Of a DNA stretch of 39,099 nt, positions 1 through 8,120 are shown in pieces. The position numbers were made by a program, and so were the translations under genes. The DNA comes from BOG-1112 sp964635325 (GTDB lineage: Bacteria > Bdellovibrionota_B > Oligoflexia > Oligoflexales > Bog-1112). Where the stretch lies: the NCBI GenBank assembly GCA_964635325.1, contig CAZWOL010000025.1:1-39099 (forward strand), written 5' to 3'. The first letter of the stretch is position 1; each line of letters opens with the position of its first letter. A model generated the notes under the pieces. The model had not been told where the DNA came from, ran no database searches, and saw only the letters and a program-made list of their open reading frames with translations.

Positions 1-26
1 ATCATCATCATCATCATCATCATCAT
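1..26. repeat. ATC trinucleotide microsatellite
   Basis: About eight and a half uninterrupted ATC units open the window. Read in plus frame 3 they encode a run of eight His codons. The tract touches the window edge, so its full length is unknown. Such tracts are prone to slippage. Confidence 0.9.
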
Positions 27-68
27 GCAGACGATGCAATGACAATTCTCGCTAGATCAATGCTGTAA
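3..68 (+). CDS. Possible 3' end of a gene with His-rich tail
   Basis: Plus frame 3 is open from the left edge to a TAA at 66-68 and reads eight His residues followed by ADDAMTILARSML. The frame ends 10 bases before the convergent stop of the next gene, a normal spacing for converging genes. His-rich C-termini occur in metal-handling proteins and chaperones, but only 21 residues are visible and no family can be named. The other two plus frames also stop soon (at 42 and 55), so the coding call is an inference from tract composition and position. Confidence 0.3.
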   Translation, partial: HHHHHHHHADDAMTILARSML

Positions 69-78
69 GGTGATGAGA

Positions 79-1476
79 TCAGTGTTCTTTGGTAGCGATG
101 GTGAGGCCTTGCTTGCTGCCGTTCCAGACAACCGTTCCTTGGTCGACTAGGTGGCTCTCGAGCTTGTCTCCGAGACGTTCGGGAATTTCGTAGACAGTAT
201 ATAAATAGGAACCTGCGGGAAGGCTCAGAGGTTTATCGTTGCTTTCCATCAGTTCAAAGCTTGTCTCTGCCGAGATCGTATCGATGAAGTAGCGAGCTAT
301 ACTGCTAAACTCAACCTTGCTTTCCACTTGAGGACAAGCTGCATCGACGTTATTACCCCACATACCAAGAAAGCGCCCCCATTCAAATTCCGCTTCTTTT
401 CCGGAAAATCCTGGAAACCAACACGCCTTGGGGACTGTATTTGCTGGCTTTGGAGTCTGCGCTAGAACTTCTTCGGAAGGTTCGAGAAGATGCTTGCGAG
501 ATCCTTTGCGCTTCTTAACTTTTTTGACAGGAACATCAGGATTGAGGGATGTGAATCGTGCTTTTTCGATCGCAAGTTTCAAATTATCGACGGTGTCTGT
601 TGCGGGTTCAAGCTTTACCCAGACTTTTTTAGATGGAGGCAACATTGCTGCCTGTACATGCACAGAAAGATTACCAGCTAAATTCGCTTCATCTTGTAAA
701 AGATGCATGAAAGCAATTTCTTCGACAGCTTTGGTCAAAACCATCAGAGCAACTTCATATTTTTGGGTACCTACATCTTGTGTGCAAAGTGCCTCTCGCC
801 AAAGTTTGGAAGTCACAATCAGAGGACGTTCACTCGGCAAAGATGCGTTCATCACTCCACAAAAAGCTTGCAGACCTTCTTCCCAATGACGACTTGTGAG
901 CAGAGATGCCAGGTTCTCAGCTAGAGTCAGACGACGGGATAGCAAGTAGGGCACTCTTTTTACTTGTCGCAAAAGACTCAACTTAATCTCTTTGAGTTCG
1001 TCGAGACTATCTTCTGCCGACTCATAAGGAATCGTACACGACAAAGTCGAATCTTTAATGCTAACGCGACAGGCAGGTACGTTGCGTTCGATAAGTGTTG
1101 CAACATACTTGTAGGTGTTCGGATCGTTCTTACAAAGTTGGGAGGGTGGCTTTTGGTCGAGAATCTCGAAAGTATCCGCTTCAATCTGTAGTATGGTTTT
1201 TTTCTTATCGGGAAGAGGATGCACTGCGACAGCAAAATTCCCTAATGGGGTATGCAGAAAGGTCTGCAAACTTGAACACGATGCTTCTTCTGCAGCTTCA
1301 TCGAGCTTATGTAATGGAGTGAGGAAACTAAAGCCCGAGTTAAGCCCCAAACCTACCTTATGGGTTTTGGGTAACGACTCATCTCTCAAAGTGCAAGACA
1401 CTGTGAGTAAAAAGGGAAGCGTACGAATAACGCTAGAACACTGCAATTTCTTGCACAGCGAGGTCAATCTTTTCAT
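79..1476 (-). CDS. Exported protein of unknown function, possible lipoprotein
   Basis: I do not recognise the family. The frame also opens at a TTG (1509), but the ATG at 1476 gives a plausible signal sequence: Lys/Arg-rich start, hydrophobic stretch, then LLTVSC with Cys28 as possible lipidation site. The lipobox is imperfect (Thr at -3), so signal peptidase I cleavage is possible. From 1476 the product is 465 residues. It has a charged helical region near residues 155-195, a basic patch rich in Lys (VKKVKKRKGSRK) near 320, six or more Cys in the mature part, and a C-terminal segment with LPAGSYLYTVYEIPER. The start lies 44 bases inside the 3' end of the upstream gene (1433-1903), implying translational coupling and a shared role with that tail-tube-like protein, probably in the envelope. 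Confidence 0.7.
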   Translation of the reverse strand: MKRLTSLCKKLQCSSVIRTLPFLLTVSCTLRDESLPKTHKVGLGLNSGFSFLTPLHKLDEAAEEASCSSLQTFLHTPLGNFAVAVHPLPDKKKTILQIEADTFEILDQKPPSQLCKNDPNTYKYVATLIERNVPACRVSIKDSTLSCTIPYESAEDSLDELKEIKLSLLRQVKRVPYLLSRRLTLAENLASLLTSRHWEEGLQAFCGVMNASLPSERPLIVTSKLWREALCTQDVGTQKYEVALMVLTKAVEEIAFMHLLQDEANLAGNLSVHVQAAMLPPSKKVWVKLEPATDTVDNLKLAIEKARFTSLNPDVPVKKVKKRKGSRKHLLEPSEEVLAQTPKPANTVPKACWFPGFSGKEAEFEWGRFLGMWGNNVDAACPQVESKVEFSSIARYFIDTISAETSFELMESNDKPLSLPAGSYLYTVYEIPERLGDKLESHLVDQGTVVWNGSKQGLTIATKEH

Positions 1477-1903
1477 GAAAACCGCCTTGTGTGGGATCTG
1501 CTGTTTCAACTGTCCAGGATAAAGGCTTACAGTTTTTTAGTTCGTAACGGGCGATTTTGTACCCATCTTTGGTTTGGGTGATGATATTGACGTGATTCAA
1601 AGTCGCACGATTTTGCGCATTTTTGTGGGCCCATAAATACAGGGATGGCTCGGTCACAAAATCACGCTTCAAACTCACGCGTGTGAACGTCTCATTCTTG
1701 CCTTGAGTCAGCGTAAGGTCACGAAGGTTTTGGACCTCGTTGATGATCCCATAGTCTATGCCATCGATCTCGATGTGCGTTTCCTTTTTGACCAACCCAA
1801 GACGAGCAGAAGCCCCCGGACTCAAAAAGATGAGCCAGAAAAATAAAAAAACTGACAGAAAGGACCCCGCCAAGAAGAATGATGCTCTTCGACTGCCAAT
1901 CAC
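1433..1903 (-). CDS. Exported T4 gp19-like tail-tube fold protein
   Basis: The product is 156 residues. Residues 1-33 form a signal peptide or membrane anchor (MIGSRR, then a long hydrophobic run ending at ASA). The rest follows the pattern of the phage T4 gp19 / contractile-injection tail-tube family: an early beta hairpin ending EVQNLRD (family: xxVSGLx), then VSLKRDFVTEPSLYLW (family: LTLKRGxxxxxxLxxW), then RYELKNCKPLSWTV (family: RWNxxNAxPxxW) and a final strand with DLAVQEIAV (family: EVAxExIxLA). Family members normally lack a signal peptide and assemble in the cytoplasm, so an exported copy is unusual. The start is GTG; an AAGGA lies about 10 bases upstream and an in-frame TAA two codons before it excludes an earlier start. 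The gene overlaps the downstream gene by 44 bases. No other tail, baseplate or sheath gene is in the window. Confidence 0.65.
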   Translation of the reverse strand: MIGSRRASFFLAGSFLSVFLFFWLIFLSPGASARLGLVKKETHIEIDGIDYGIINEVQNLRDLTLTQGKNETFTRVSLKRDFVTEPSLYLWAHKNAQNRATLNHVNIITQTKDGYKIARYELKNCKPLSWTVETADPTQGGFHEKIDLAVQEIAVF

Positions 1904-2098
1904 CCTTTATTGATCCTTTTTTATGAATGAATGTCGCTTATACTAGCTTAGCACAGGCGAGCTAGCCCTGGAACTCTTGAGGCTGTGCTCAATAGTCCAT
2001 TTTGCTTTCATAGCAAGAATGCCCATGTTCTCTAATATTAGCGAGCAAGTGACAATCTATCCAGGTCTATTGCGAAATGTTCAAATTTTTTTGAAAGC

Positions 2099-2124
2099 AG
2101 CTTCTCTGCTCTAACAGAAAAGCT
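2099..2124 (-). terminator. Hairpin at the end of ridA
   Basis: Ten-base arms (2099-2108 and 2115-2124), one G-U-type mismatch, six-base loop. The hairpin overlaps the ridA stop codon. On the minus strand the next bases are not a clear U tract, so termination strength is doubtful. Confidence 0.35.
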
Positions 2125-2509
2125 ACTTTTGAACGGCAATGGCTTCAATCTCTACACGTCCCCCCAGAGGGAGGGCGGCAACTTGATATGCCGTGCGTGC
2201 AGGAAAGGGAGCTGAGAAGAATGTCGAGTAGACTTCATTCACTGCTACAAAATCAGACATGTTAGTGAGGAGGAGGGTGACTTTGACGACATCACTCAAC
2301 TGACAGCCTGCCTCTTCTAGCACTGCAGTCAAGTTTTTGAGAGCCTGTTTCGCTTGTTCCAGAACATTATCGGAAATTAACTTTAGCCCATCTCCTGGTA
2401 TAAGCCCGAGTTGTCCCGAACAGTACACGGTGCCATTGACAGCAATAGCCTGTGAGTAAGGAGCTACAGGCACAGGTGCCTTCGAAGTTTTGATAACGGT
2501 TCGAGTCAT
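2123..2509 (-). CDS. ridA: RidA enamine/imine deaminase
   Basis: RidA (YjgF/YER057c/UK114 family) hydrolyses reactive 2-aminoacrylate and related enamines released by PLP enzymes, protecting PLP-dependent proteins; it acts as a cytoplasmic homotrimer. The 128-residue length is typical. Visible signatures are APYSQA (Tyr18), the CSGQLG segment near 30, and PARTAYQVAALPLGGRVEIEAIAV at the C-terminus, which carries Arg105 and Glu120 at the positions used by E. coli RidA for substrate carboxylate binding and water activation. The gene starts 3 bases after aspS stops, so the two are surely co-transcribed. The pairing has no obvious metabolic logic. Confidence 0.95.
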   Translation of the reverse strand: MTRTVIKTSKAPVPVAPYSQAIAVNGTVYCSGQLGLIPGDGLKLISDNVLEQAKQALKNLTAVLEEAGCQLSDVVKVTLLLTNMSDFVAVNEVYSTFFSAPFPARTAYQVAALPLGGRVEIEAIAVQK

Positions 2510-2512
2510 GGT

Positions 2513-4330
2513 TCAATCCTCTGCTTTCTGTGTAAGGTCGAGTTGAATGTGTAAGTCTTTCAACGCCTGTTTAGTGACAGGTGAAGGTGAGAGGGTCATC
2601 AAGCATGCAGCTTTTTGTGTTTTTGGGAAAGCGATGATATCTCGAATCGCATCACACCCTGTGAGTACCATCACCGTACGGTCAAGTCCGAACGCAATGC
2701 CACCGTGTGGAGGCGCACCAAATTTTAGGGCTTCGAGGAGGAAACCAAATTTTTTCTCGGACTCTTCGCGTGTAAGGCCAAGCACCTGGAACTGCTGCTC
2801 CTGAATATCCTCTTTGTGAATGCGTATAGAACCACCACCAAGCTCGTATCCGTTACATACCAAGTCATAGGCCTTAGCACGCACACGTCCAGGATCTGTC
2901 GAAAGGAAAGGGAGGTCCTCATCCATCGGAGATGTGAAAGGATGGTGCTTAGCTACCCAACGCGTATCCTCTGCATCACGTTCAAGGAGTGGAAATTCGA
3001 CAACCCACAGAAAGTTGAGCTGCTTAGGATCGTAAAGCTCTAAGTCTTTGCCAAGCTTGTTCCTTAGTGTACCCAAAGCATTTTTGGCAACATGATAAGC
3101 TCCAGCAGCAACGAGCAAGAGATCGCCTTCTTGAGCACCGGTGTGTTGATTGATCGCATCGATCTCTGCATCACTCAGAAGCTTAGTGAGAGACGACTGC
3201 CAAGAGTCTTTGCCCTGACCGGCTTTGACTTTGGCCCATGCGAGACCTTTGAGTCCCAGCTGCTTTGCGATCTCCTCGAGCTCATCGATACGCTTGCGCG
3301 TCATGTCCGCTTGTTTTTCAACACGCAGAGCATTGATGATCCCCCCTGCTGCGACAGTATCCGCAAACACTTTGAAGGAGCTTCCTGCAAGGATTTGCGA
3401 AAGATCATGAAGCTTCAATGCAAAGCGCGTATCGGGTTTATCGACACCGTAGTCTGTCATTGCCTGCAGATAAGTCATGCGTGGGATCTCTTGCAAGACA
3501 GCCTTGCCAAAGTATCCATTCACTACATTTTGCATAATCTTTGTGAACGTTGTGATCACATCCTCTTGGTTGACAAAGGACATCTCACAGTCGAGTTGGG
3601 TGAACTCAGGTTGCCGATCCGCACGCAAGTCTTCGTCACGGAAGCATTTGACGATTTGATAGTAACGATCAAAACCTGCAACCATCAGGATCTGTTTGAA
3701 AAGCTGCGGGCTTTGCGGCAATGCATAGAACTGCCCCTCAGCAATGCGCGAAGGCACCAGAAATTCGCGAGCTCCCTCGGGGGTTGATTTGTAGAGGAAT
3801 GGAGTCTCGATATCCGTAAATCCATGCTCTTCCATCGTCTCACGAATCAGACGTGCAACTTTAGCTCTGTTCAAAATGTTTTCATGAAGTTCATCACGAC
3901 GTAAGTCGAGATAGCGATACTTGAGACGCAAGGTATCACTTGCGTCAGTCTTGTCACTGATTGGAAAGGGCAGCACAGCAGATGCATTGAGAATCAGCAT
4001 ATCTTCTGCGAGAACCTCTATAGCCCCTGTCGGCATAGCAGAGTTCACCATATTAGAAGGCCGCTCACGTACTTCGCCTTGAATTGCAATTACGTACTCT
4101 TGGCGCAGCTGTTTAGCGCTTTGAAAGAGCTCTGGGGTTTTTTCACCATCGATGACAACTTGAGTTTTGCCACGTCCGTCTCTGAGGACTAGGAAAACCA
4201 ATTGACCCAAATCCCGCCTGTTAGCGATCCAGCCGTTTAAGGTGGTTTTTGAACCAATATTATCTTTTCTCAGCTCGCCACAAGAATGGCTTCGCTTCCA
4301 CTGTTCAGGAAAAGGGCTTGATTGTAACAT
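2513..4330 (-). CDS. aspS: Aspartate-tRNA ligase
   Basis: AspRS charges tRNA-Asp. The frame is open to a GTG at 4369, but the ATG at 4330 has a good AGGAA about 5 bases upstream and gives 605 residues, the usual bacterial size. Domains in order: N-terminal OB-fold anticodon-binding domain (about 13-120), class II catalytic core with motif 2 at 229-246 (FRDEDLRADRQPEFTQLD, Arg231), the bacterial GAD insertion (about 290-430), and motif 3 ending in GLDR (Arg551). Leu41 in NRRDLG aligns with Leu30 of the discriminating E. coli enzyme, where non-discriminating enzymes such as that of Pseudomonas have His; I infer specificity for tRNA-Asp. It is divergent from nuoCD across a 147-base intergenic region and is followed by ridA after 3 bases. 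Confidence 0.97.
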   Translation of the reverse strand: MLQSSPFPEQWKRSHSCGELRKDNIGSKTTLNGWIANRRDLGQLVFLVLRDGRGKTQVVIDGEKTPELFQSAKQLRQEYVIAIQGEVRERPSNMVNSAMPTGAIEVLAEDMLILNASAVLPFPISDKTDASDTLRLKYRYLDLRRDELHENILNRAKVARLIRETMEEHGFTDIETPFLYKSTPEGAREFLVPSRIAEGQFYALPQSPQLFKQILMVAGFDRYYQIVKCFRDEDLRADRQPEFTQLDCEMSFVNQEDVITTFTKIMQNVVNGYFGKAVLQEIPRMTYLQAMTDYGVDKPDTRFALKLHDLSQILAGSSFKVFADTVAAGGIINALRVEKQADMTRKRIDELEEIAKQLGLKGLAWAKVKAGQGKDSWQSSLTKLLSDAEIDAINQHTGAQEGDLLLVAAGAYHVAKNALGTLRNKLGKDLELYDPKQLNFLWVVEFPLLERDAEDTRWVAKHHPFTSPMDEDLPFLSTDPGRVRAKAYDLVCNGYELGGGSIRIHKEDIQEQQFQVLGLTREESEKKFGFLLEALKFGAPPHGGIAFGLDRTVMVLTGCDAIRDIIAFPKTQKAACLMTLSPSPVTKQALKDLHIQLDLTQKAED

Positions 4331-4477
4331 AAGAGTTCCTGCGATTGGGTTAGCGCATTTTCTTAACACGGATCTTGTCGCATAAAAACAGCTTTGCTAA
4401 TTTTAGTTCTCTGCTAGTTAACACAGACCACACTTTGGTCTGCCTCAAAACGTGCTGAACAGCAAGAAAGGCCGCTG
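4331..4477. promoter_or_regulatory. Divergent aspS / nuoCD promoter region
   Basis: This 147-base spacer must hold start signals for both operons. I see no strong -35/-10 pair on either strand. A perfect 7-base inverted repeat (CAGACCA / TGGTCTG, 4424-4442, 5-base loop) lies 22 bases before the nuoCD Shine-Dalgarno AAAGG. It could be an operator or a 5' leader hairpin. Confidence 0.45.
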
Positions 4478-6184
4478 ATGACGACGGAGAGATTTTCGGA
4501 ACAAGTCGTCCGAGACCTATCCCCGCAAATTCCTCAGGCGGAGCTGCGCTTCGTCGCATCTACGCAACACTCGGACGAGGATGTGCTCTGGGTTCCCCAC
4601 ACGCGCCTTCGGGAACTCGCTGCTGCACTTAAACCCCATTACCCCTTTCTCATGGATATCTGCGGAGTGGATTACCCCGAGCGCAAGCGACGCTTCGAAG
4701 TTGTCTACCACTTTGCCGATCCGGAGAAAAATCGACGGCTTCGTGTCAAAGCCGAACTCGGTGAGCATGAGACCGTACCCTCGCTTACTTCGGTATACAA
4801 GGGTGCCGATTGGTTTGAGCGTGAGGCCTTTGACATGTTTGGCATCCGCTTTGACGGTCATCCCAACCTAAGACGCATACTCTGTCACGAAGACTTTGTA
4901 GGGCATCCTCTCCGCAAGGACTACCCTGCAGATCGTCGTCAGTCGCTTGTGACGCCACTCGATCACTCGTTCGCTAAAGATCGAGATCGTATGCTCGCAG
5001 AAGAACAGGACCATCTATCCGACCGAGTTTGGCTCAATCTAGGACCTGCTCACCCTGCTACTCACGGAACACTGCGCTTTATGGCCGTGATGCAGGGCGA
5101 AACCATCGAAAAGGTCGACCTCGAAATCGGATATCTGCATCGTTGCTTTGAAAAAATGGCTGAAACACATACCTACAATCAGGTGATCCCGTATACGGAT
5201 CGGCTCAATTATTGTTCAGCTCCGATGAATAATAATGCATGGTGTCGCGCTGTCGAAAAACTCTGTGGCATCAAAGTGCCTGAGCGTGCTCAAGTCATCC
5301 GTATTATCTTGGATGAGTTCTCACGTGTTATCGACCACTGTGTCTGTTTGGGTACTCAGTTGATTGACTTGGGGGCCTTGACCAACTTCTGGCTTTTCTT
5401 CCGTCCACGTGAAGCCGTGTATGATCTCTTTGAAAAGCTATGCGGAGCGCGTCTGACGGTATCGCTAGCACGTGTCGGTGGACTGGGTTTTGATATCCCT
5501 GACAATGCATGGATTGAGCAGGCCATGAAGACCTGTGACATTATTATGCAGGCCTACCACGAGATCGATACGCTGGTGACCAACAATCGCATCTTCACGA
5601 GTCGAATGGTCGGTATCACTGCCGTCTCTGCAAAAGATGCTATCGACTGGGGCTTTACGGGTCCATGCTTGCGTGCCTGTGGTGTGCCTAGAGATTTGCG
5701 CAAAGATGCTCCCTATGGTGGTTATGAGAATTTCGAATTCGACATTCCCATTGGTGAGACTGGGGATTGCTATGATCGTTACATGGTGCGTATGGAAGAA
5801 ATCCGACAGTCCGTACGTATCATCAAGCAAGCTCTGAAAGCCATTCCATCAGGGCCCATCATGGTAAGCGGAACCAACATTCCTCTGCCACGCAAAGAAG
5901 ATGTGTACGGAAACATCGAAGGGCTCATGCACCAATTTATGAAAGTCATTCACGATGTGCGTCCTCCCGTTGGGGAGATCTACTCTGCATCGGAGGCTGC
6001 CAATGGAGAGCTTGGATTTTATATAGTGAGCGACGGTACTGGACACCCCTACCGGGTTAAGTGTCGACCACCGTGCTTTGCGATCTTTCAATCATTTCCA
6101 AAACTTTTAGAAGGCCACCTTCTTGCGGATGCTGTTGCTGCATTGGGGACTGTTAATATTGTTGCAGGCGAATTGGATCGTTAG
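4478..6184 (+). CDS. nuoC: Fused NADH-quinone oxidoreductase subunits C/D
   Basis: This 568-residue protein joins NuoC (about 1-170) and NuoD (about 181-568), both peripheral-arm subunits of respiratory complex I facing the cytoplasm. The NuoC signature is WFEREAFDMFGIRFDGHPNL (112-131) followed by HPLRKDYP; NuoD begins near NLGPAHPATHGTLR with His192 and His196 in the loop that lines the quinone pocket. No Fe-S cluster is expected in either part. Fusion of C and D is known in enterobacteria and some other lineages. AAAGG lies 6 bases before the ATG. It heads the operon nuoCD-nuoE-nuoF-nuoG-nuoI. NuoB, which normally precedes NuoC and carries cluster N2 next to NuoD, is not here. Confidence 0.97.
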   Translation: MTTERFSEQVVRDLSPQIPQAELRFVASTQHSDEDVLWVPHTRLRELAAALKPHYPFLMDICGVDYPERKRRFEVVYHFADPEKNRRLRVKAELGEHETVPSLTSVYKGADWFEREAFDMFGIRFDGHPNLRRILCHEDFVGHPLRKDYPADRRQSLVTPLDHSFAKDRDRMLAEEQDHLSDRVWLNLGPAHPATHGTLRFMAVMQGETIEKVDLEIGYLHRCFEKMAETHTYNQVIPYTDRLNYCSAPMNNNAWCRAVEKLCGIKVPERAQVIRIILDEFSRVIDHCVCLGTQLIDLGALTNFWLFFRPREAVYDLFEKLCGARLTVSLARVGGLGFDIPDNAWIEQAMKTCDIIMQAYHEIDTLVTNNRIFTSRMVGITAVSAKDAIDWGFTGPCLRACGVPRDLRKDAPYGGYENFEFDIPIGETGDCYDRYMVRMEEIRQSVRIIKQALKAIPSGPIMVSGTNIPLPRKEDVYGNIEGLMHQFMKVIHDVRPPVGEIYSASEAANGELGFYIVSDGTGHPYRVKCRPPCFAIFQSFPKLLEGHLLADAVAALGTVNIVAGELDR

Positions 6185-6368
6185 AGCAATTTCATTGAGG
6201 TCTAGATTGTTCATTTAGCAGATTGCAACGAACATGGTGTGCGAATTTAGCAAGTGGCTAATGAGCATGCTGAGACAAAGCAGCAGCACTGTTAGATGGA
6301 TGAGCTAGACATCAATAGGATCAAAAAATGGCACCGAATGTGTGTGCCTAAGGATCGGTGGATAAACT

Positions 6369-6854
6369 ATGAGTGTCTTTTCACAGAAGTTACAGGAACG
6401 CATTCAACACTATCTTGGACGCTACGAAACCAAACGTTCGGCCATACTTCCCATCTTGCATGAAATACAGGATGAGTGCGGGTGGATCCGACCGGAACAC
6501 GTGCTCGCTTTAGAGAAGGAGTATGAGTTGGGACGCGTTGAAGTGCAGGAGGTTGCTACGTTCTATTCCATGTACCGTTTGGAAGAACCTAAGCCCTTAC
6601 GAATCTATTTCTGTGATAACATTGTCTGCACGATGATGGGTGCCGACAAAGTCATGGATAAAATACAAGAACATATCCAAGCACCTACTGCTGATGGCAA
6701 ACCTAGCCCATTTAGTCTCAAAGGTGTTCCTTGTCTTGGCGTTTGTGATGGAGCACCAGCTATGCTCGTTAACAAGGAGCGCTTCCTGAAGGTGAGCGTC
6801 GACAATGTCGAAGACATCTTACGCACATGCGAAGCTTCAAGGGGGAAAGCCTAA
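6369..6854 (+). CDS. nuoE: NADH-quinone oxidoreductase subunit E
   Basis: NuoE carries the [2Fe-2S] cluster N1a next to the FMN of NuoF in the NADH-oxidising module. The 161 residues include an N-terminal helical part and a thioredoxin-like domain with the four ligands Cys82, Cys87 (CDNIVC) and Cys122, Cys126 (CLGVC). The EVATFYSMY segment (61-69) is typical of the family. The 184 bases separating it from nuoCD contain no convincing gene; the gap is larger than the other spacings in this operon and could hide an internal promoter or processing site. The stop codon is immediately followed by the nuoF ATG. Confidence 0.96.
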   Translation: MSVFSQKLQERIQHYLGRYETKRSAILPILHEIQDECGWIRPEHVLALEKEYELGRVEVQEVATFYSMYRLEEPKPLRIYFCDNIVCTMMGADKVMDKIQEHIQAPTADGKPSPFSLKGVPCLGVCDGAPAMLVNKERFLKVSVDNVEDILRTCEASRGKA

Positions 6855-8120
6855 ATGACAGATGCTATTCGCATTACAACAGCCTTTGAGGGTGTTCCGA
6901 ATTCACGAGCTTTGACAACCTATCAAAGCAAGGGTGGCTACGAGTCACTGCGCAAAGCTCTAACGATGAAACCCGCAGACATCATCACAACCGTCAAAGA
7001 TGCGGGTCTTCGGGGACGTGGAGGTGCAGGTTTCCCAACGGGATTGAAGTGGACCTTCATTCCCAAAGATGCAAAGGAACGTTACCTCATTTGCAACAAC
7101 GATGAAGGTGAACCTGGTACCTTTAAAGATCGTTACATACTCGAGCTCTCTCCACATATGTTGATTGAAGGCATGGTCATTGCAGCGTTTGCGATTCAAG
7201 CTAAAAAAGCGTACATCTACACACGTTGCGAATTCTATGAAGAAATCAAATGGATGAATACTGCGATTGAAGAAGCCTACAAAGCAGGTTTCTTGGGCAA
7301 AAACATCCAGGGTTCGGGTTTTGATTTCGAACTCGATCACTACATCGGTGCCGGTGCCTATATTTGTGGTGAAGAAACCGGACTGATCTCATCCCTCGAA
7401 GGCAAAAAGGGACAGCCTAAGATCAAACCACCCTTTCCTGCTGTTGCTGGATACCTAAGCAAGCCCACGATCGTTAACAACACCGAGACACTTGCATTGC
7501 TTCCATGGATCATCAAAAATGGTGCGGACGCTTTCAAAGCGATCGGCACTGCAAAGAGCCCTGGTACCAAGCTCTTTTGCATTTCAGGACCAGTGCGCAA
7601 GCCAGGTGTTTATGAGAAACCCTTGGGCTATCCTCTGCAAAAATTGATCGAAGAAGACGCAGGGGGCATGCTGCCCGGTAAAAAGCTCAAAGCCGTGATT
7701 CCGGGTGGAGCATCTGCAGCGTGTTTGACTGCAGAGGAAGTCTCAAAGATCAATCTGGACTTTGACTCACTCGCAGCTGCAGGCTCCATGCTTGGCTCGG
7801 GTGCTGTTATGGTGATCCCCGAAGACCAAAACATGTTTGAATTGCTAAAAGTGATTGCAGACTTCTTTCACCATGAGAGTTGTGGCCAGTGTACTCCGTG
7901 TCGTGAAGGCACGGGATGGATCGCAAACTTTCTCCAAGGCATTAAAGAAAAAAAAGGCACGCAAGAAGACTACGATAAAATCTTTGCCATTGCGGATCAC
8001 ATGATGGGTAAGACCATTTGCGCTTTGTCAGATGCAGCTGCAATGCCAACCAAAGCGATGATCACCAAGTTCCGTGAAGAGCTGAACCAATACATCGGGA
8101 AAAAGAGGGCAAACACGTGA
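6855..8120 (+). CDS. nuoF: NADH-quinone oxidoreductase subunit F
   Basis: NuoF binds NADH and FMN and passes electrons to the [4Fe-4S] cluster N3. The 421 residues are of usual length. The Gly-rich nucleotide/FMN site is GLRGRGGAGFPTG (51-63); the SLBB-like region lies in the middle; the N3 ligands are Cys343, Cys346 and Cys349 (SCGQCTPCREG) and Cys389 (TICALSD). The ATG abuts the nuoE stop codon and the stop overlaps the nuoG start (GTGA), so translation of E, F and G is probably coupled, as fits subunits of one module. Confidence 0.97.
   Translation: MTDAIRITTAFEGVPNSRALTTYQSKGGYESLRKALTMKPADIITTVKDAGLRGRGGAGFPTGLKWTFIPKDAKERYLICNNDEGEPGTFKDRYILELSPHMLIEGMVIAAFAIQAKKAYIYTRCEFYEEIKWMNTAIEEAYKAGFLGKNIQGSGFDFELDHYIGAGAYICGEETGLISSLEGKKGQPKIKPPFPAVAGYLSKPTIVNNTETLALLPWIIKNGADAFKAIGTAKSPGTKLFCISGPVRKPGVYEKPLGYPLQKLIEEDAGGMLPGKKLKAVIPGGASAACLTAEEVSKINLDFDSLAAAGSMLGSGAVMVIPEDQNMFELLKVIADFFHHESCGQCTPCREGTGWIANFLQGIKEKKGTQEDYDKIFAIADHMMGKTICALSDAAAMPTKAMITKFREELNQYIGKKRANT

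Noticed and set aside
428..889. 153-residue plus-strand open frame antisense to the first exported gene
   Set aside because: The minus-strand frame has a start, a signal peptide and coupling to the upstream gene; the plus frame has none of these.
3092..3787. 231-residue open frame antisense to aspS
   Set aside because: It lies wholly inside the strongly conserved aspS gene, shows no domain pattern and is explained by codon bias on the other strand.
6185..6368. Small open frames in the nuoCD-nuoE spacer
   Set aside because: The longest is about 24 residues, has no ribosome binding site and resembles no known subunit.
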